Shown here: piece after piece, positions 45,501 through 60,500 of the stretch
How positions within the stretch are numbered: position 1 is the first letter of the stretch
Layout of the letters: every line of letters begins with the position of its first letter
NCBI RefSeq assembly: GCF_000003815.2
Contig: NC_049979.1
Location: 10,517,381 to 10,581,380 of the forward strand
DNA: 64,000 bases
Origin: Branchiostoma floridae
Lineage: Eukaryota; Chordata; Leptocardii; Amphioxiformes; Branchiostomatidae
Direction: 5' to 3'
Position numbers and translations under genes: made by a program
The notes under the pieces: generated by a model
Told to the model about the DNA's origin: nothing
The model's input: the letters and a program-made list of their open reading frames with translations, nothing else
Databases searched by the model: none

Positions 45501-48500
45501 CATGGGAAGGTCCTATTTATACATATAATTTGATCACTACAGCTGGCAATTAACACCAGGGATTCTGGTAAGGGACCGTACGGCATTTAGCGAGGGGAGA
45601 GGGCCGGTCGCCAGGGGGGGGAGGGCCAAGCAAAAAAATATTTTGCCAGGGGGAGGGCCTAGCAATTTTTTTTTTACTTGGGGGGAGGGCCAGGCAAAAA
45701 AAAAGAAGCTTGGTCTGCCAGCAAAATATGTCCCTTAAAATCCAAGAAACGGCGTTTCAGAGGGTCAAGATTTCAAAATTTTTCTGGACCTCTGCAAGGG
45801 ATCGCCCGAGGTTGGCGCTCGGGATACAGTGAAAATGCGAAAGGGAGGGGGCGGGGCTTATGCATGACGCCCTCGAAAACCTTCTTCACGTACAGAAATG
45901 TTATTAAACTCTAGATTAGTCTGCCAGCAAAATTTACCCCTGTCTTATTGCCCTCAAAATGTAAGAAATGGCGTTTCAGAGCTCGAGGGTAAATATTTGC
46001 AAATTTCCCTGGATCCCTTTTGACGTGACCGGCCTCGCGCCTTTGATGACCGACATCGTGATACTGATAAATGTGTGTTTGGGGGGGATTTAATTTTGTA
46101 TTTCTAAATTGAAATGCTATTAAAGTTAGCTTTGTTTGTCAGCAAAATATCTCCTCAAACTGAAGGAAATAGCTTTTAAGAGGGTCAAGATTTCAAAGAC
46201 CTTCAAAATTCTCCAGGACCTACCTTGCGATTCTTCGTGCCTTTGGCGCCGAACATGGTGTTCGGAACGTTGTTCTCAAAAACTTGAAACCCTCGTATTT
46301 TTTTTTTCATAGAAATGTCATCTAACCAGCAAATTTTCCCATAAAAAAGCAATGCAGGAAATCGTGGCAAAAAAAGCGTGACATTTCTAAAAGATCTCCT
46401 GCAAGTCTGCGGTCTCACGCCCGCCGGCGGCTAGAGAGAGGCGACCGGTGTTACCCCGCCGTGGGAAAATCAGCGTCACGCGTCGGCGCCCCCCTCCCCA
46501 CTACAGTTTTGGAAGTCGAATCGTGCTGTCGTTTTGGTTTTCATTTTTTCCCCCGTTTTACCGTAAGTTATCACCACCACAGAACCAAGAAAAAGTCCAA
46601 AATATATGTAAATTGAAAATAGTTTCCGTCAAGCCGCTCAGGCCCGCGAGCTTGCAATACGTAAATTTAGGGAGCGGGGCGCGCGCCGCTTCGTGGCGCA
46701 AATCTACTAGAAATCCAGGTACAAATGCTTTTTAGGTGTTGTCTTAATATCAAAACAATGAAATAGCTTCTATAAAGCAAATATTCATGCCTCTATGAAG
46801 CAGATATTTATCCCTCTATTAAGCAGATATATTGAGCCATTCTGCTTTCCTTTTTTTACTAGGGGTGAGAGATCTGCTTCTCCATGAAAATCATGAAAAA
46901 GTATGACGCAAAGCACATTTCTAAATGAGGGAGCGCAGTGTTTTATTGGCGTCTTGAATATTTTTTTTCAAAGTTGATAGGAGGGGGGAGGGCCAAGCAA
47001 AAATATTTTGTCTTGGGGGGAGGGCCTAGCAAAAAAAATTACCTGGGGGGAGGGCCATGCAAAATTTTTTTGACCGGACCCTCTGGCGACCGGCCCTCCC
47101 CCCTCACTAAACGCCATACGGTCCCTAATGCAACTGGAGGGTCCTTTGGGTATGAATCTGCAGGGCTATATGAGTCAACCAAAGTCAAGCCTGTATTTCT
47201 CTTTTTCATGGTTGTCATATGGTGTCAATGTTGCCATGACTACCATTGTCAGATGAGACTTTGAACCTTTATGAGATGTAGTTGAAAATGAATGTAGAGT
47301 TAATAGCAATCAATTGCATATTACTTCAGTGTGTAACTCAACAAGTGTTTATTGAAAATTTGCACTGCAAGCGTCTAACCTGTCAAAATCTAAGAGGCTA
47401 AATGCTAGCCTGAGTAGCAGCCTGGTTCCCATAGTCCATCTAACCAGGCTGATACTCAGGCTAGCTAAAATCATGCTGACCCACAAGATGTGGCCACATC
47501 ACAAACACTGAGACAGCTACTTTAGAGCAAGTTGAGGTAATGAAGGTACTGTACCCTCAGATTTAAATGTTTGTAAGCTTCACTTCAGGAAGAGTCAAGG
47601 GAAAGGTAAGGTGAGGTGAAGCTGCACTTCAGAAAAATATTGCTAGGGGGATCCACCTGAATCTGATTTCCCAGAACCTCTTTCTTAGGTCAAGGCCCCT
47701 CTACCAAAGAGAATTAGATTTCATTGAAATGGTTATGAGTCATTCTCTTCAGAGGTCAACCCAAAATAAAAGAGGACGAACCCGATGCTCATAAAACCCT
47801 GACCTCTGCAGAGGTAGTAAAGTTGCTGGCTCCATCCCTTCCCTGTGGTGGTCTCTCTCAACCAGTCAGGAACAACTGACCTCCTGACCCTGTGACTGGT
47901 GTTGTGGACAATCAATTTTTTCTGGGCTGCTTTTATTCCCTGTTCAAATTATCGGCTGTTGACAGAACAACATTAGCTAGTATTACCTGGACAGGAATGC
48001 AAGCTGGTCAGTAGGAAATTTGGCTACTGTTTAGACTTCCTTCATGACAGTTTTTTTTTACAATGCTAACCTTTATAGTGGTCAACCAGGGGCTTGAGTG
48101 TCTGCCTTATCTTAGCAGATATGGGAATCTGTATCCAATCAATTCAGTGACACCCATAATTTCCCTGTAATTTCCCCCATCAAATTCCAGTTGTCAGACC
48201 CCTGAATGAAACATCAAAGTACAGGGAAAACAATCAACAGGATGTTTAGTAACATGAGCACAGATAGCAGGAGGTGTGTGTGAGGAAGACCACAGGTGCA
48301 CCCCTGGGGAAGTCCCAGGAACCATATGGGACATAAGGATGCATTCATGCAGCCAAGATAGGAGAAATTCAAGATTGACAGAACATCATCAAACAGCCAA
48401 CTGTATTTGAAGTCTTTCTAAAGCTTTGTGCATGTTTGATCACTTTAGATCAATAGATTTTTAAAAAATGATTGTTTTTGATAAAAGTAATTTCCTTCCT

Positions 48501-51500
48501 TTGCTGTATCTTGTTATTCCAGCTTCCAACTTCACATTCAAAGATTGCAGGTGTGAAAGATGAAAAACTTGTTTGTAATTGAACTACCATCTAAAATGAC
48601 TTGATGTATAGTTCGTTGACACCGTCAGTTTGTCTGAGCAGACATGGAAAAACCCTCTTGCTAGACAGTCCCAGACAGAACTCAGGTTCCCCAGGCATTG
48701 CGACCTCCATCAAAGCTCCAAAAGGCCAGGAGGGTGACCAGCAGTTGGAAAATATGGCCTCACACAGGAGGTTAGCTATCAGGGTGTGTTACAAGTGATT
48801 GGAGATAGAGGTGAGTGTTGGGAGAGGAAGGCCAGGGTTGGTGGACAGGTACATCACAGGTACCATGTGGTCGGGGTGCTGATGTTCCTCAGGCATCCCT
48901 CCTCCTCCCCTCCCCCAGCTGTGCTTCTCCTTATGGACAGGGTGAGACTCACCACTTTCCTCTCCTCAAGGTGCGAGAAAGCAATTAGCACACTTCTCAC
49001 ATGAGTGTGTCACCTGGCCATGACTAATGGTGGGAATGGTGCTCAGGCACATCTGGGTACCTTTGGTGTGATGTGGGACTTCCTGCCTCTGGACTGTGTC
49101 AGGCAGAATCCAGGGATTTTGGGGCTGTGGGCAGGGATCCCATGCACCCTCTCAAAATTAGGGAAATTTCCTTTGGCCAACCATGAGCAACAGTTTACAC
49201 ATGTGCAAATCCACAGAGGAAATACCTGTCATGGACACCCAAGGGCAGGTATATCTACTCACCTTGCACCTCGTAAAGCCTTAATTGACCCATACCATAG
49301 CATAGGTACATGTACTATGTAGGCGGAGCAGAGTCCATTGTATAATATGTAGTTTATAGCTATGTTGGGTAATGTTGGGCTTGATGCTTTTTGCTTCTGA
49401 TTGCACAGTTATATGATATAATATGTGCAGATCTCTTATGGTATGTATCGGGAAGTTGTTCTGATAAGTCTGCACAATTTTCTCCGTCTTGGTTTGTAAG
49501 GCTGTGTTATAGCATCTATTCAGGTGAGGCCAAGTTCTGATGTAGCCTGAGTACCATTCTCCTTAGCAAGTAAAAGGATTGAGGTCACTATGGAGAATGG
49601 TACTCAGGCTAGTACTGATGTAAAATGCCCAGAAATCTATATTGAAGCAATGTTTCTTACATCAGTACTGTAGGTTTTGCACTGTCTGTTACTATTTCCT
49701 TGTTTTTAATTTTATTGGATCAGTGAAATTTGATTTATACGAGTATGAATATGTATGTATGTATGTAATGAATTTTGATAGTGAGGTCAGCAAAGCTTTG
49801 CTTTATAGGCCTGAAGCCATTTGGGGATTTTGATGAGATGTCATATTGAGCACATTGGGATTTCCATGATACTGGGGAACAAAGCCTTGGTAATGACCTT
49901 AAAAAACACAGGAAAAAGCTGTTGCCTTCCTGATATTCCCTGTTTGCATGGGCCAGCCCTTCATCTGATATTGCCATCCAGCTCCCCTGTGGACTGCTGC
50001 AGCCTCTTCATCATCTGAAGCTGGGCTGCCCTCTCCTTCCCAGGGTGTTGGGTTGCCCCTGAGGGGCCAGGAGTGAGTGGACACCTTTGGTGGCCCTTCC
50101 CAGATCTTTATAGGAAATTATTTATGGCCAGCAAGTGTGGCAAGTCCCAGCCCCAGAGGAGGGACCTGCCACTGCCAAATAAACACATCAGGAATAAAAT
50201 AAACACTTGATTATTTACAGATTCTTTATGGAAGGAAAATGTTTTTTCCTTATGTTGCTTTGCCCTCCCTACATGTACATGCACCATTACAAGTTGACTG
50301 AGGGGTGTCACCTGGTATCCACATAAGAACAAGCAGACAAACTGCTTAGACTCATACTGTCAGCCTGGATACCAGGCCCCAGCCTATCTATTGTGTGATA
50401 GATATTTTGAGATCGGGCTGGGGTCTGGTATCCAGACTAGGCAACTTCTAGAGAAAAGGTCCTTTTCTACCAAAATGGACATGTATCTTGAACTTCAAGT
50501 TGAACAGTGCAGTAGCATTTTATTGCATTACAATGAGCTACTATCAAATACTGATGAGTGACCAGTAATGATTATACAATCAATCGGCTATACGATATAT
50601 TGTGATACTACCAGCTATAAATGAAAGTGCACCACCAACTTTGGGTTCATTACATGAATTTGCACTATTTTCTATCTGAATATTTGTGTAACATATTGGC
50701 ATATGTAGTTAGACTACCACACAAAAAATGCATCACTATCAAACACACATATATATCATTAGAGGAGAGAGGTTTTCATTGTGTCAATTTTGTCAATGGA
50801 AACACACAAAACCAACTACAGTTTATTGTCTGTCCAGGTTGAATAAAGGTTATTGATTCATTGATTGATTGTTCAGGTTGAATAAAGGTTATTGATTGAT
50901 TGGTTGATTGATTGATTGTTTGAAGTACATGTCTCCTAGCATTTTCAAATTTGTATGTAGAAAAAGATTATAATAACCATCAATGTCATCCATTGTTGCC
51001 TATCCGCAGGGTCTCAGGGTCACATGACTCCACCATGATGGTCTGGTCGCTGGACAGCTTCGAGTGGCTGAACGTGATCGAAGGGCACACCCAGGCCGTC
51101 ACATGCCTGCAGCTGATTGGACGCTGTGTTGTCAGCGGTTCCATGGACATGTTAGTACTCAATATGAGCTTCAAGCAGACGTAGGGTACAGCCCAGTGTT
51201 TTACCCATGTCTCTTGTAGTCCTAACATTTTACTGGAGGAAATGAAATGAAATGAAATGGAGAACACAACAAAGAGGAATCATATTTTTCAAAACCCCAC
51301 TGACCCAGACCATACATCTGCTTGAAGATTATACATCCTTCATATGAATATCATAGCTCAGTTGATAATGATCAGTCTCTGCAGAATTGTAGAGGGGGTG
51401 AATATAAGATTTCAGGAAAAAGTTGGTAAATAATTTTTTTTTTATAACTAGTTCCCTAACATTTCCAAGACAGGTGACACCTCCCACATGAGACTCACCA

Positions 51501-54500
51501 ATTCTTTATCAGACATTGTCATCAGTAGATAGACTAAGTCATATCAAACATCTTCCTGGCCACCCACTATACCTGATGTTATAAGTACATGGCAGACCGA
51601 ACACTCCAAGTAACATTAGTAAAGCCTCGCTGAACATATTGATCCTGATTCACAGGCAGTTTCCTCTCCCGTCACCCCATTCACCTGGGAGCAGGAGTGA
51701 TTAGGTTAGGAAGTACACCTGGCTTCAGAATTAAGTTGTAATTGTAATTATTCACTCCATAGTTGTTTCCATGAAGCGACAATAGCAAATGACAGGCCAT
51801 TAACATACCTGATTTCATCTCTAATTGCCCAATGTATCTCCGGAAGACACCAGTGGAAGGACCAGCCAAAACGATCCAAGCATTGTAGGAATGAGATGTC
51901 CGCATTTGTCACACATTTATGCAAATGATCTACTAATTACTATTTCTTAAGTTCTTAATTGTTTGAGGATTGAGTGGAAGTGAGAAGTTGAGTGATCAGA
52001 GTACCTGCCGAATCCTTCATGTACTTAAGTTATGGGGAAATCAAGCAATACAAAATTCAAATCATTTTGAAATCTTAATTGCTTGATGATGGAAACCTTA
52101 TTTTTGCATGATCAGCATTCAGCACCATACATTGGACTTTTGATACCTGAATTCTTTTGCCAGAGATGCGTTTGTTTAGTAGTGTGATACTATGTTAAAA
52201 AGTGATTGATTGATCAGTTGATTGATTGATCAACTGATTGGTTTGTTTGTTTGTTTGTTTGTTTTATTGACCTTAAAATTGTTTTATAAAGACAGTTGAT
52301 AACAACCACATTACCATTTTGGTTTGCCTCTGCAGCCGTTGCAGGGGTGCCTGGGTGGTCTTTTAAAGACCTTTAGAACATGCTATTGTCTTGACACAGG
52401 TGTGATATTGTGAATTTCCTAGAAAGGTGGGCATAATGAGTGTGTTTTGTTCTTTAAACATCTGTGAGGATTACATGATCGTAGGAGTGCCATGTGACTG
52501 AAACATGCCCGCTGTAATGCAGCCCCACCAAAGCTCCAACAATCACAGCAAACTTGAAGACTTATTACCATACTTTTCTCCATTGCAGGTGACAGTGTAA
52601 GTTAAAACTCTCTTGTATAATAAAGAAAGCCACCTATACCTTGGGTGACTTCCCAGGACTTGTACAGTGATTAACCCAAGCAGGCCGCCAGCTGCGAGGT
52701 TTATTTCCCATGTAACCCCCTGACAAAGTGATGTGTAGGCTGCTGGACCTGAGAGCCTCACCTGTTTTCCACATTGCCATGACTTTAATCCTCAATGATG
52801 GTTTGTTTATGTCCCTCTGCCACTACCTTGGAATGTGACCTGCCAATTTGTCTTGCAGCAGCTCTGAGAAACTGATGTGTAATGTAGCCTTGGAGACTCC
52901 TTCCTGCAAGGGGCTTTGGAACTGCCTTCACCTTTCACTCTGCTAGTGTACACAGAGAAGAGGCTAAAACTATCAGTGTACTTATCATTGTCAGTCCACA
53001 GGTCAACTCTACTGGTGATCTGTTTAGATGAACCCTGTCCTGTGAAATCGCTTCTTCTCTCTGCCACATCTACATAGATAGCATGAAAAATGCTTGCTGG
53101 TTGGAATGAATACTTTGCGTGCTGTCATTCAATAGTTATTTATTTATTGATTCATTTGTTTACTGTACAAATATTGACAAATTCAATTGTCCATGTTTCT
53201 GTTGAAAGCAATCCTAGTAATGCACTGGGAATGCTTTCCTGGAGCTTTTATCCCACACAACACTTACTGATGTAAACTTTTTGCATCTACATTGATTTGT
53301 GAAGAAAGTTAACAAAAGTTAATGTTAATGTGGCATGGAAAGTATATACTAGTAGGTGAGAGAGTAAAGAACTAGTTGTGTTTTGGGCTTGTTCCAATGA
53401 TTGCAGCCAAGGCTAATTGTGTGGTGTGTGTTGTTTCAGGACACTTCGACTGAGTGACATTCACACCAGCGAATGTTTGCAGCAGTACCATGGTCACCAG
53501 GCACCTGTGTTGTGTCTGACCGTAAGTCACACCATGTACTTTCAGAAGGCTGGGTGGGTGGAGTTCAGGTTAACTGCAGGTGTGCAGGCAATGTGGGTGG
53601 CTGGAACTCAGCATCTCACTGAAGACATCCACATGCATGCGTACCCCTGTGCTGTATAGGTCGTACAACCAGGACGTGTTTTTTTAAAAATCTATTCAAA
53701 GAACATGAACAAGAACACGGAATATACCTAAACAGGCAAAAGAATGCTGACAACATGACTTGTACTTGTATCTCTTCAAAAACCTTCCCTAAAAGGACCC
53801 ATTTCTTATAATGAATGTTTGACAAGTTGCAACTAAAACTTTGTTGGTAGTTGTCAGGACCATTTTTATTCATCCTTGCAGTGATCCTGCAGGTGGTCAT
53901 TACAGATCATTTCATTGTTGTCTGACAAGAATACATTTCTTCACCTCCTACAACGATTTGTCCTTTTGATAATCTTCTAAATAGCAAGGCCATCACTCTC
54001 AGACAAATATGCCAAAGACAATGGCCCAGGAATGCACTCTTCTGTGTAACAGCCCTGCTGAAAACTGTGATGCACAGTAACTGTTCACCTCTGCCAATTG
54101 ATGAAGAAAAAACAGAACCCTTTAATTTGAATATTTCTGGTGCATTGTCATTGTTCGTGGTTGTCAGTTTTAATAAGAACTTTCTGTATGTTGTACCTGG
54201 CAATGTGATGAATCATATGAATCGTAGCCACATAGCAACAGTGGTAATGGGATTGCTTCTCTAGATTTTCCTGTAACTTAAGTTACAGAGGATTAGCTTT
54301 AATGACTTTTCATGTGTTCACATGAATCAAGGGGTTAAGACATGCATAACATGTCTCAATGAAATATCTGCAATCATTAGGTATCACGAGAACTTTTGCC
54401 AGGTCCACAATTTTGAGTGGCAAGAATTTTAACCTTAATTGGTTTCCCTATATTTTCCTGGTGTCCTTCTCCCAGACAAAGCTCCCATGTCAGGAGACAC

Positions 54501-57500
54501 TTGGTGGTTGAAGAATTATCAAGTGTAAAGAAGAACTCCAAGACTACAGCTGCCAACTTAGCATCCACACAGAAGCCACAGAGTCACCTCTGGTTTACTG
54601 TAATTTGGTGTCCGATGCTGAAGTGCTCATCTGGTTGTCAGGAACAACAGCAAAGCAGGAGGAATCTGCCTTCCTGGCCAGATAAAGCCATGGAAACTGT
54701 TTCCAAATAAACCCCAGAATTCGCATCACACCGACAGCTCTTATCCAGAGTAGCACTTACTAGGACAAACACTTGGGCTTCTGGTGATTTGTGTATCATT
54801 CCAGCCTCCTCTGTCAGAGGTATGTAAGTCTGGCAGGGTTCTCCTCAGTAATCCTTTAGTCTTCAACACAGAAAAGGTCTGGGGAGTGTTTCCATCTGCA
54901 ATGGGGCAACAAAACGGATCTTGTTCCATACATGGGCAAACTTTAAGCTATTACAGGCCTCAAGTCAGCATCCCATGAGGGAAAGAATAGTCAACTTGGA
55001 ATCACTCCATGTGAAAAAAAAGTGCACCTGACGCCTTTATCTAAGTGTGCCTGGAAGTGTCCTTTGTTGTGGTCCAGACCTTCTAAAATAGCAACTTGCA
55101 ATGGCGATCATCAAGTGCTGACTCATCACAGCCAGATGGAGGCAATGTGCTCCTCTGTTTATGATAGATAACCCTCGCCCAGCATCAAGTCCATGTGTCT
55201 CCCACCAGAAGCATGGCTGAGGTAGCTGGGGATCGGATTTCTGGGTGCTTCCCTATCAGTAGCAAACCGATTGCAACTAAATCTCTAATCCCTGCACCCC
55301 TAACAGGCTGTTGAAATGCCACCAATGTGCTTAGCTGACTTTAGTTCAAATACAAGTTTCAGATAGGTGCTCTCTGGGGAGGTATAGGAGGGCCATGTGG
55401 CCGTGGACTCCCTTCCTCCAGAAATGCAAAGGAAACCACAACAAACAGAAACCTCTAAGACCCCTTGATAGGTCCTTGTATAGTTTATATACATCCCCAG
55501 GCTCTCATCTTATAGCTGTTAAAGATGCTCAACATACAAGGCTTTCTCAGAACTGCTTTTCACATATGGGTGCTATATGGGTAAAGTAAGGTTGATAATA
55601 CCACCAGGTCCTGTATATGCAGGTCAATGCAGGTAAAATTGGAGCTGTGCATGTGTCTCAAATGTCAACCTGCACAGGTGTGCAAGTGGTGGATATTTGT
55701 TTGTTCCCAAACTTGGCATATACAATTCATATTGATGTCTAACAGACTCAATATTGAAGATTGTGCCTGAGCAACTCCTGAAACATTCTTTTTGATGGAC
55801 TAGTAGACATCAAAAATACATGCACAACTGCAATTTCACTTGCACTTACCTGTATATAGAGGTGTTTTGTTGAGCCTTGCAATAGTGTAATCTGTCCATC
55901 AGTATTTTCTTGCAACATCATTGCTGCGTCTGCTCTACTATGCAATCATGTTGTTGGTGTCCCAAGTTGCATCTAGTGAGTCATAGATTACGTTTTCAAA
56001 AGATGTTCCCTTTCAAACATCAAATGTATCATAGATACTTCTGCTCAATGAAGAGATAAATAGCACGATACTTTATGTAAGTTGCTGTTAAGACACGAAA
56101 GTGTTTTGTATGCTTGAATTAAGGTCCATTGAAGTGCAAATAGGGACTCCAAGATGGTGGCAAGCACCTGCGTGCTACATTCAATAGGGCCAGTGAGAGA
56201 AAGTGCTTTATTGAATGATTTTTGTCTCTCAACCTGACAGGTACAGAAGCGTCTCCTGCTGAGTGGGTCTGCGGACGGGCAGCTCCATTTCTGGGACCTG
56301 TACACGGCCGAGCCGCTGGCCATTATACAGCCACATGATGGACCTGTCAACTCGGTGGCCTTGGCAGGGAGGCGCTTTCTCACCGGGTCAAAGTGAGTCT
56401 TCCCTTTTTTTTTCATTTTACTAAATACCTCTGAGTCAGTCTTTATTTTGTCGAGTTCCATCCTAGTTAGTTTACCGTGAGGGAAGGAGTCGCGGTAAGG
56501 AGCCATGTTATGTCAGGAACGTGTTACAAAATGGTTTCGAATTTCAGCTCCAAGTTCAAAGCCTGTTTCGAGAGCACTTGTGTCTTTAACCTTTTGCGCC
56601 TACACCGTAAACCACTAACTATAAATCTAGTCCTCTTGTATCATTTCAACTCACCACTTCACCTTGTCCCCCTTTTGCATGGATATTAAAAACCAGTGAG
56701 ATATAATTGGTCCCAGCTCCTGCCCTAATGATGACACGCTGTTCTGTCATTAAAGCCCTTCCCCCTAGCTGTGTACTAATCCTGAGCTACTGGATCATGA
56801 AAAGGTACTGTGCCATCCAGGGTGCCATCTGCTCTTCATCCTGCCCCAAGGCATGGCGCGCGAGATGTGATGTAAAGGTCAACGACCTGACAGATGGTAT
56901 GACTCATGGACCAACGTGAGGCCCATTACGACTCGCCGAACGTTAGAGTCGGTGACAATTTGTGCGCTATTTGAGACTACGGAAAGCGGTGGATATTGAA
57001 CCGCAGGGAGAGTTCCTGTACTGCAGGGTGGGGGGGACAGGGTGTGCCCTGGTACCTCCAACCCTCCTCTTTAATAAGTGCCAGCAGCAGGTGGCTGCTC
57101 TCTGCCATCTCCAAGTCAGCACACCTGACATATTTATGCCAAGCAGAGAGATGTCCTTATGACCAGCTCCCACTCCCAGACAAATATTGGCCTCGCTCCA
57201 GTCAACAGCCAGTCAGCATAACCCACACACCGGCCGAGAAATTGATTCATTCCCCCAGCTGAACGCAGATCAACACAGGAAAACTCTGCAGCCCTTCCCG
57301 GAGTAAACTTCGCTCCTAATCATCGGAATCATAAACAGAGTGATTACTTGCACACTTGTGCTCTCCTTCCTTCCACTTCTGGCACCGCTGTCTTTCATCA
57401 CATGCAATGAGTTTGTGTCGGCCCTGTTATGATTTGACGGTGGCATTAGGAGGAGGCATGTACGAAAGGACCCCGGTCTGTTTATGGGGGCTTTTGCCTA

Positions 57501-60500
57501 TTAACATTTGTCCATGGGCCTTTGATCTAATTGGTAAAGGATGTGAAGCCAGTGTTTGGTGTAACATGGGACCCAGGTGCGCTTGCTTGTCAGCCAGCAT
57601 CTCTTCCTGTTATTCCTGTAAGAAGTGTAGATGAAGGGCTGTGTATGCAAATCTGACCCTCGAGCTGACAGGCCTGAGATGTGTTGTTTGAAAATAAGGG
57701 TTTTTTGTGAGTGCTGTTGCTCCATCTGATGGAAACGATGCCATTAATATTTGATTGTTTAAGCCCGAATAAGCAACAGGAGTTTACTGCCTGGTGGCAC
57801 CTGTGACATTTTAGGGAAGAATTTCTGTCCCCTTTGCAGAAATTTCCTTCCTGAGAGCGATATTCCCATGCTCTCTATGCACAGCATGGAAATTTTGTAT
57901 ATACTCGACGACAAGTTTCTATCACAACCTGCTCATTCGCGCATCCTAGTTGACAAACTATTGCAGTCGATATTGATGCTTACAAACCAGAGACACCCTT
58001 CCCCTTCCGCTATGACCAAGTTGAACTTCCGGATGACTTTAGCTGATAAGCAGACCACAAGACTCATTTTCCTGTTATTTCTAGGCAGCTACTTGGCCAT
58101 ACTTTGTCGGTGAATATAGCTGTTGAATCGGGCCACACACCATGCGGGCGTTCCTAATACCAACCCAGCAACCTTCAGCCGTGAGTGCGTGAGAAAGACG
58201 TGCAGTATCACCAAACAGTGTGCAAGCATATCATAAACGTGTTGACAGCACCAGGCAAGTCCAAGGCTGTGTTGTGACTGGAGGTCTTTCCTCAGCCCGT
58301 GGCCTGTAATCCCGGCCAGATTGGGTCCTCCGCGCAGTTTGTAAATGGAGGATTATGCATCGCCAGTCCACAGCCATCCGGCATGCCGACCATTAAGACC
58401 TTAAGTGGAAAGTAAGGACGTTGTAAACAATAAGAATATTTCTGGATCGTGCAGAAGGCCAACAAAGTTGTCTCAAGGAGATAAATTTGCGGGCTGAAAA
58501 AAAATATCAGATGTGGCTTGATACTATAGGGAAAATATTTTGCCAAAGGACAACTCCTGCAAACTTTTCTCCCAATCAGGCCAAGTTCTACTGTACTTTT
58601 TTCAGCATGCAATGCGGTCTGTTGACCACTGGTGCATCAAACCTGAAAGTATTTTCGTGAGCCCTGCTCAGTTTTGACAGTCGTTAGTAAGGACATAGAT
58701 GTATCAGGATCATTGACCGGTATTCACAATTGTGTCAATGGTATTATTACATGAGACATCCATGTTCAGTGGCACGCAGAACTACTTTGCCGCAGAGGTA
58801 CGCAGTCAGTAAGCAAACTCCCATTACAAAAGTTACTTCCAATTGCAAGGACAAGTCTTCTGTGATAGCCTTTCCCCTTTCCAGCTTCCAGCATGAGACG
58901 TCCCACCTGGACCTCTCCTCTTGTCTAGCCTTCAACGTCTCGGTTCTGGAGTCTTCCTTTTTCAAACATCATCCTTGGGGTTACATACATCACAGATATT
59001 ACCGAGAGATAAAGTTGGGCAGACAAAAGGAGCGAATTTTTTTCCAAACGATTTAGGAAGTATTCAAGAAATGCTTTTTGGCACAAAAGCATTATTGCTT
59101 TTCTCTTTTAGACCACCTCTGGCAACATATGTTTCCAGATGGTGTTTCGCAATTGTGCATTCCTGTAACCATAACAACCAGCTGTTGAAATCTTCAAAAT
59201 ATAAGTTTGGGGTCGAAGACTCGGAATGGCTGATAGGGCCCACCTGGCGGAGTTGCCTACCATGTCGCCCATTATGTGGGGCGGCTTGAGAGACGGGTGG
59301 TGCCCTTCAGGAAAACTTTAAATGCTGATACATCTGATTCAGCATGCCAAGGGTAAGTCAGAGATAAGAAACCACATAACCAAGATAGGCAGGTGTTATT
59401 TTGGTTGGTAAAATCTGGCTTGTTGGCTTCACAGAAGTGATACTAGTTATCTTACAACTCAACCACTCTGGAGAGAGGAGCAATGAACTGAAAGATGTCA
59501 TTTTTTTGGGATCCAAAACTGCACGATATTACGGACTTCTTGATGTTTGTACCATGTACTTGCCAAATCGCAGTTACTGAAAGTCTTTACATATGGATAT
59601 GGTGGCAATGACTTTGGGTGAGGGTCACATGCTGGATCCAAGGTCTTACAGGCCCCTTGCTGTCTTGCATTCGCTCGGGTTCAAGTCAATGTAACATGTC
59701 CACACACGACAACGGAACCAGAGGGATTTCTGCACTCCTGCCACCTGTTACATCTCAGGCAGCCCACAGCGGCTGTACCCTTATGAGTGCCCTGCCATGC
59801 TATCTAAACTTGTAAACCCGACAGAAGGTGGGGCCATTCACCGCGCCATGAATAGAGATGGGATCGCCTTGACCCGCCCTTTTGTCCTAGGATGAAGGTG
59901 TGAAAAGAGATCTGGGTGCCCCGGAGCTGACCTGGATGTTTGGACAAATGTTTCTTGTGTTACTACATCAATCACAACAATTACAGGTGTTGTGACACTG
60001 TCAGGCTCTACCTGGGAGAGGGACCCGGCTCTCGGGTTTAGCATCGTGAAATGCTCGAATCAACCCTTTAATCTCATCCAAACATTCCCCAAGGTTCAGA
60101 CATGGATACACAAAGTAGGAGGGATGATGACTACAAATAGGTAGAATTAGAAGCATTCTTCAAGATTTATCTTCAGGTAGATGTTTTGTGGTTACAATTT
60201 TTAATGTTTTCTGACAGAACTGACATTTCTAACAGCTGCTACCCCAACATTTCAATTTGCTACCACAACATCTGTTTGAAGGTTAGCATAAGATGCCTAC
60301 CGTATTTCACCAGGTGAAACAAGCAATTGTACCGCCCTTACAGTCATCTTGTCTTGGCTTACCGTGCATTCATAAAAATGGTTCATGTACCCTGCATTCA
60401 TAAAAATGCTTCATGTACGGTTTTAAAAGAGCTTTGTTAGGAGTTAAATTCATTTCTGGTATGAATGTGCTGAAGAAAGGGAACTATGTGGCAATGGTTA

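Larger units (their letters stand above)
43688..51009 (+). other. F-box gene intron 13 (7.3 kb), transposon-rich
   Basis: It contains a 216-bp hAT MITE, a 1.55-kb Harbinger-like element, three short palindromic MITEs and a TTGA-repeat tail. No coding exon of the host gene was found between 43687 and 51010, and the flanking phases join directly. The block 44520-44770 has moderate GC and mixed homeodomain-like TAATTA motifs but no recognisable element. Confidence 0.65.

Noticed and set aside
45678..46735. Open frames inside the Harbinger-like element
   Set aside because: Composition follows the G-rich and internal repeats. No DDE or HTH motif is visible.
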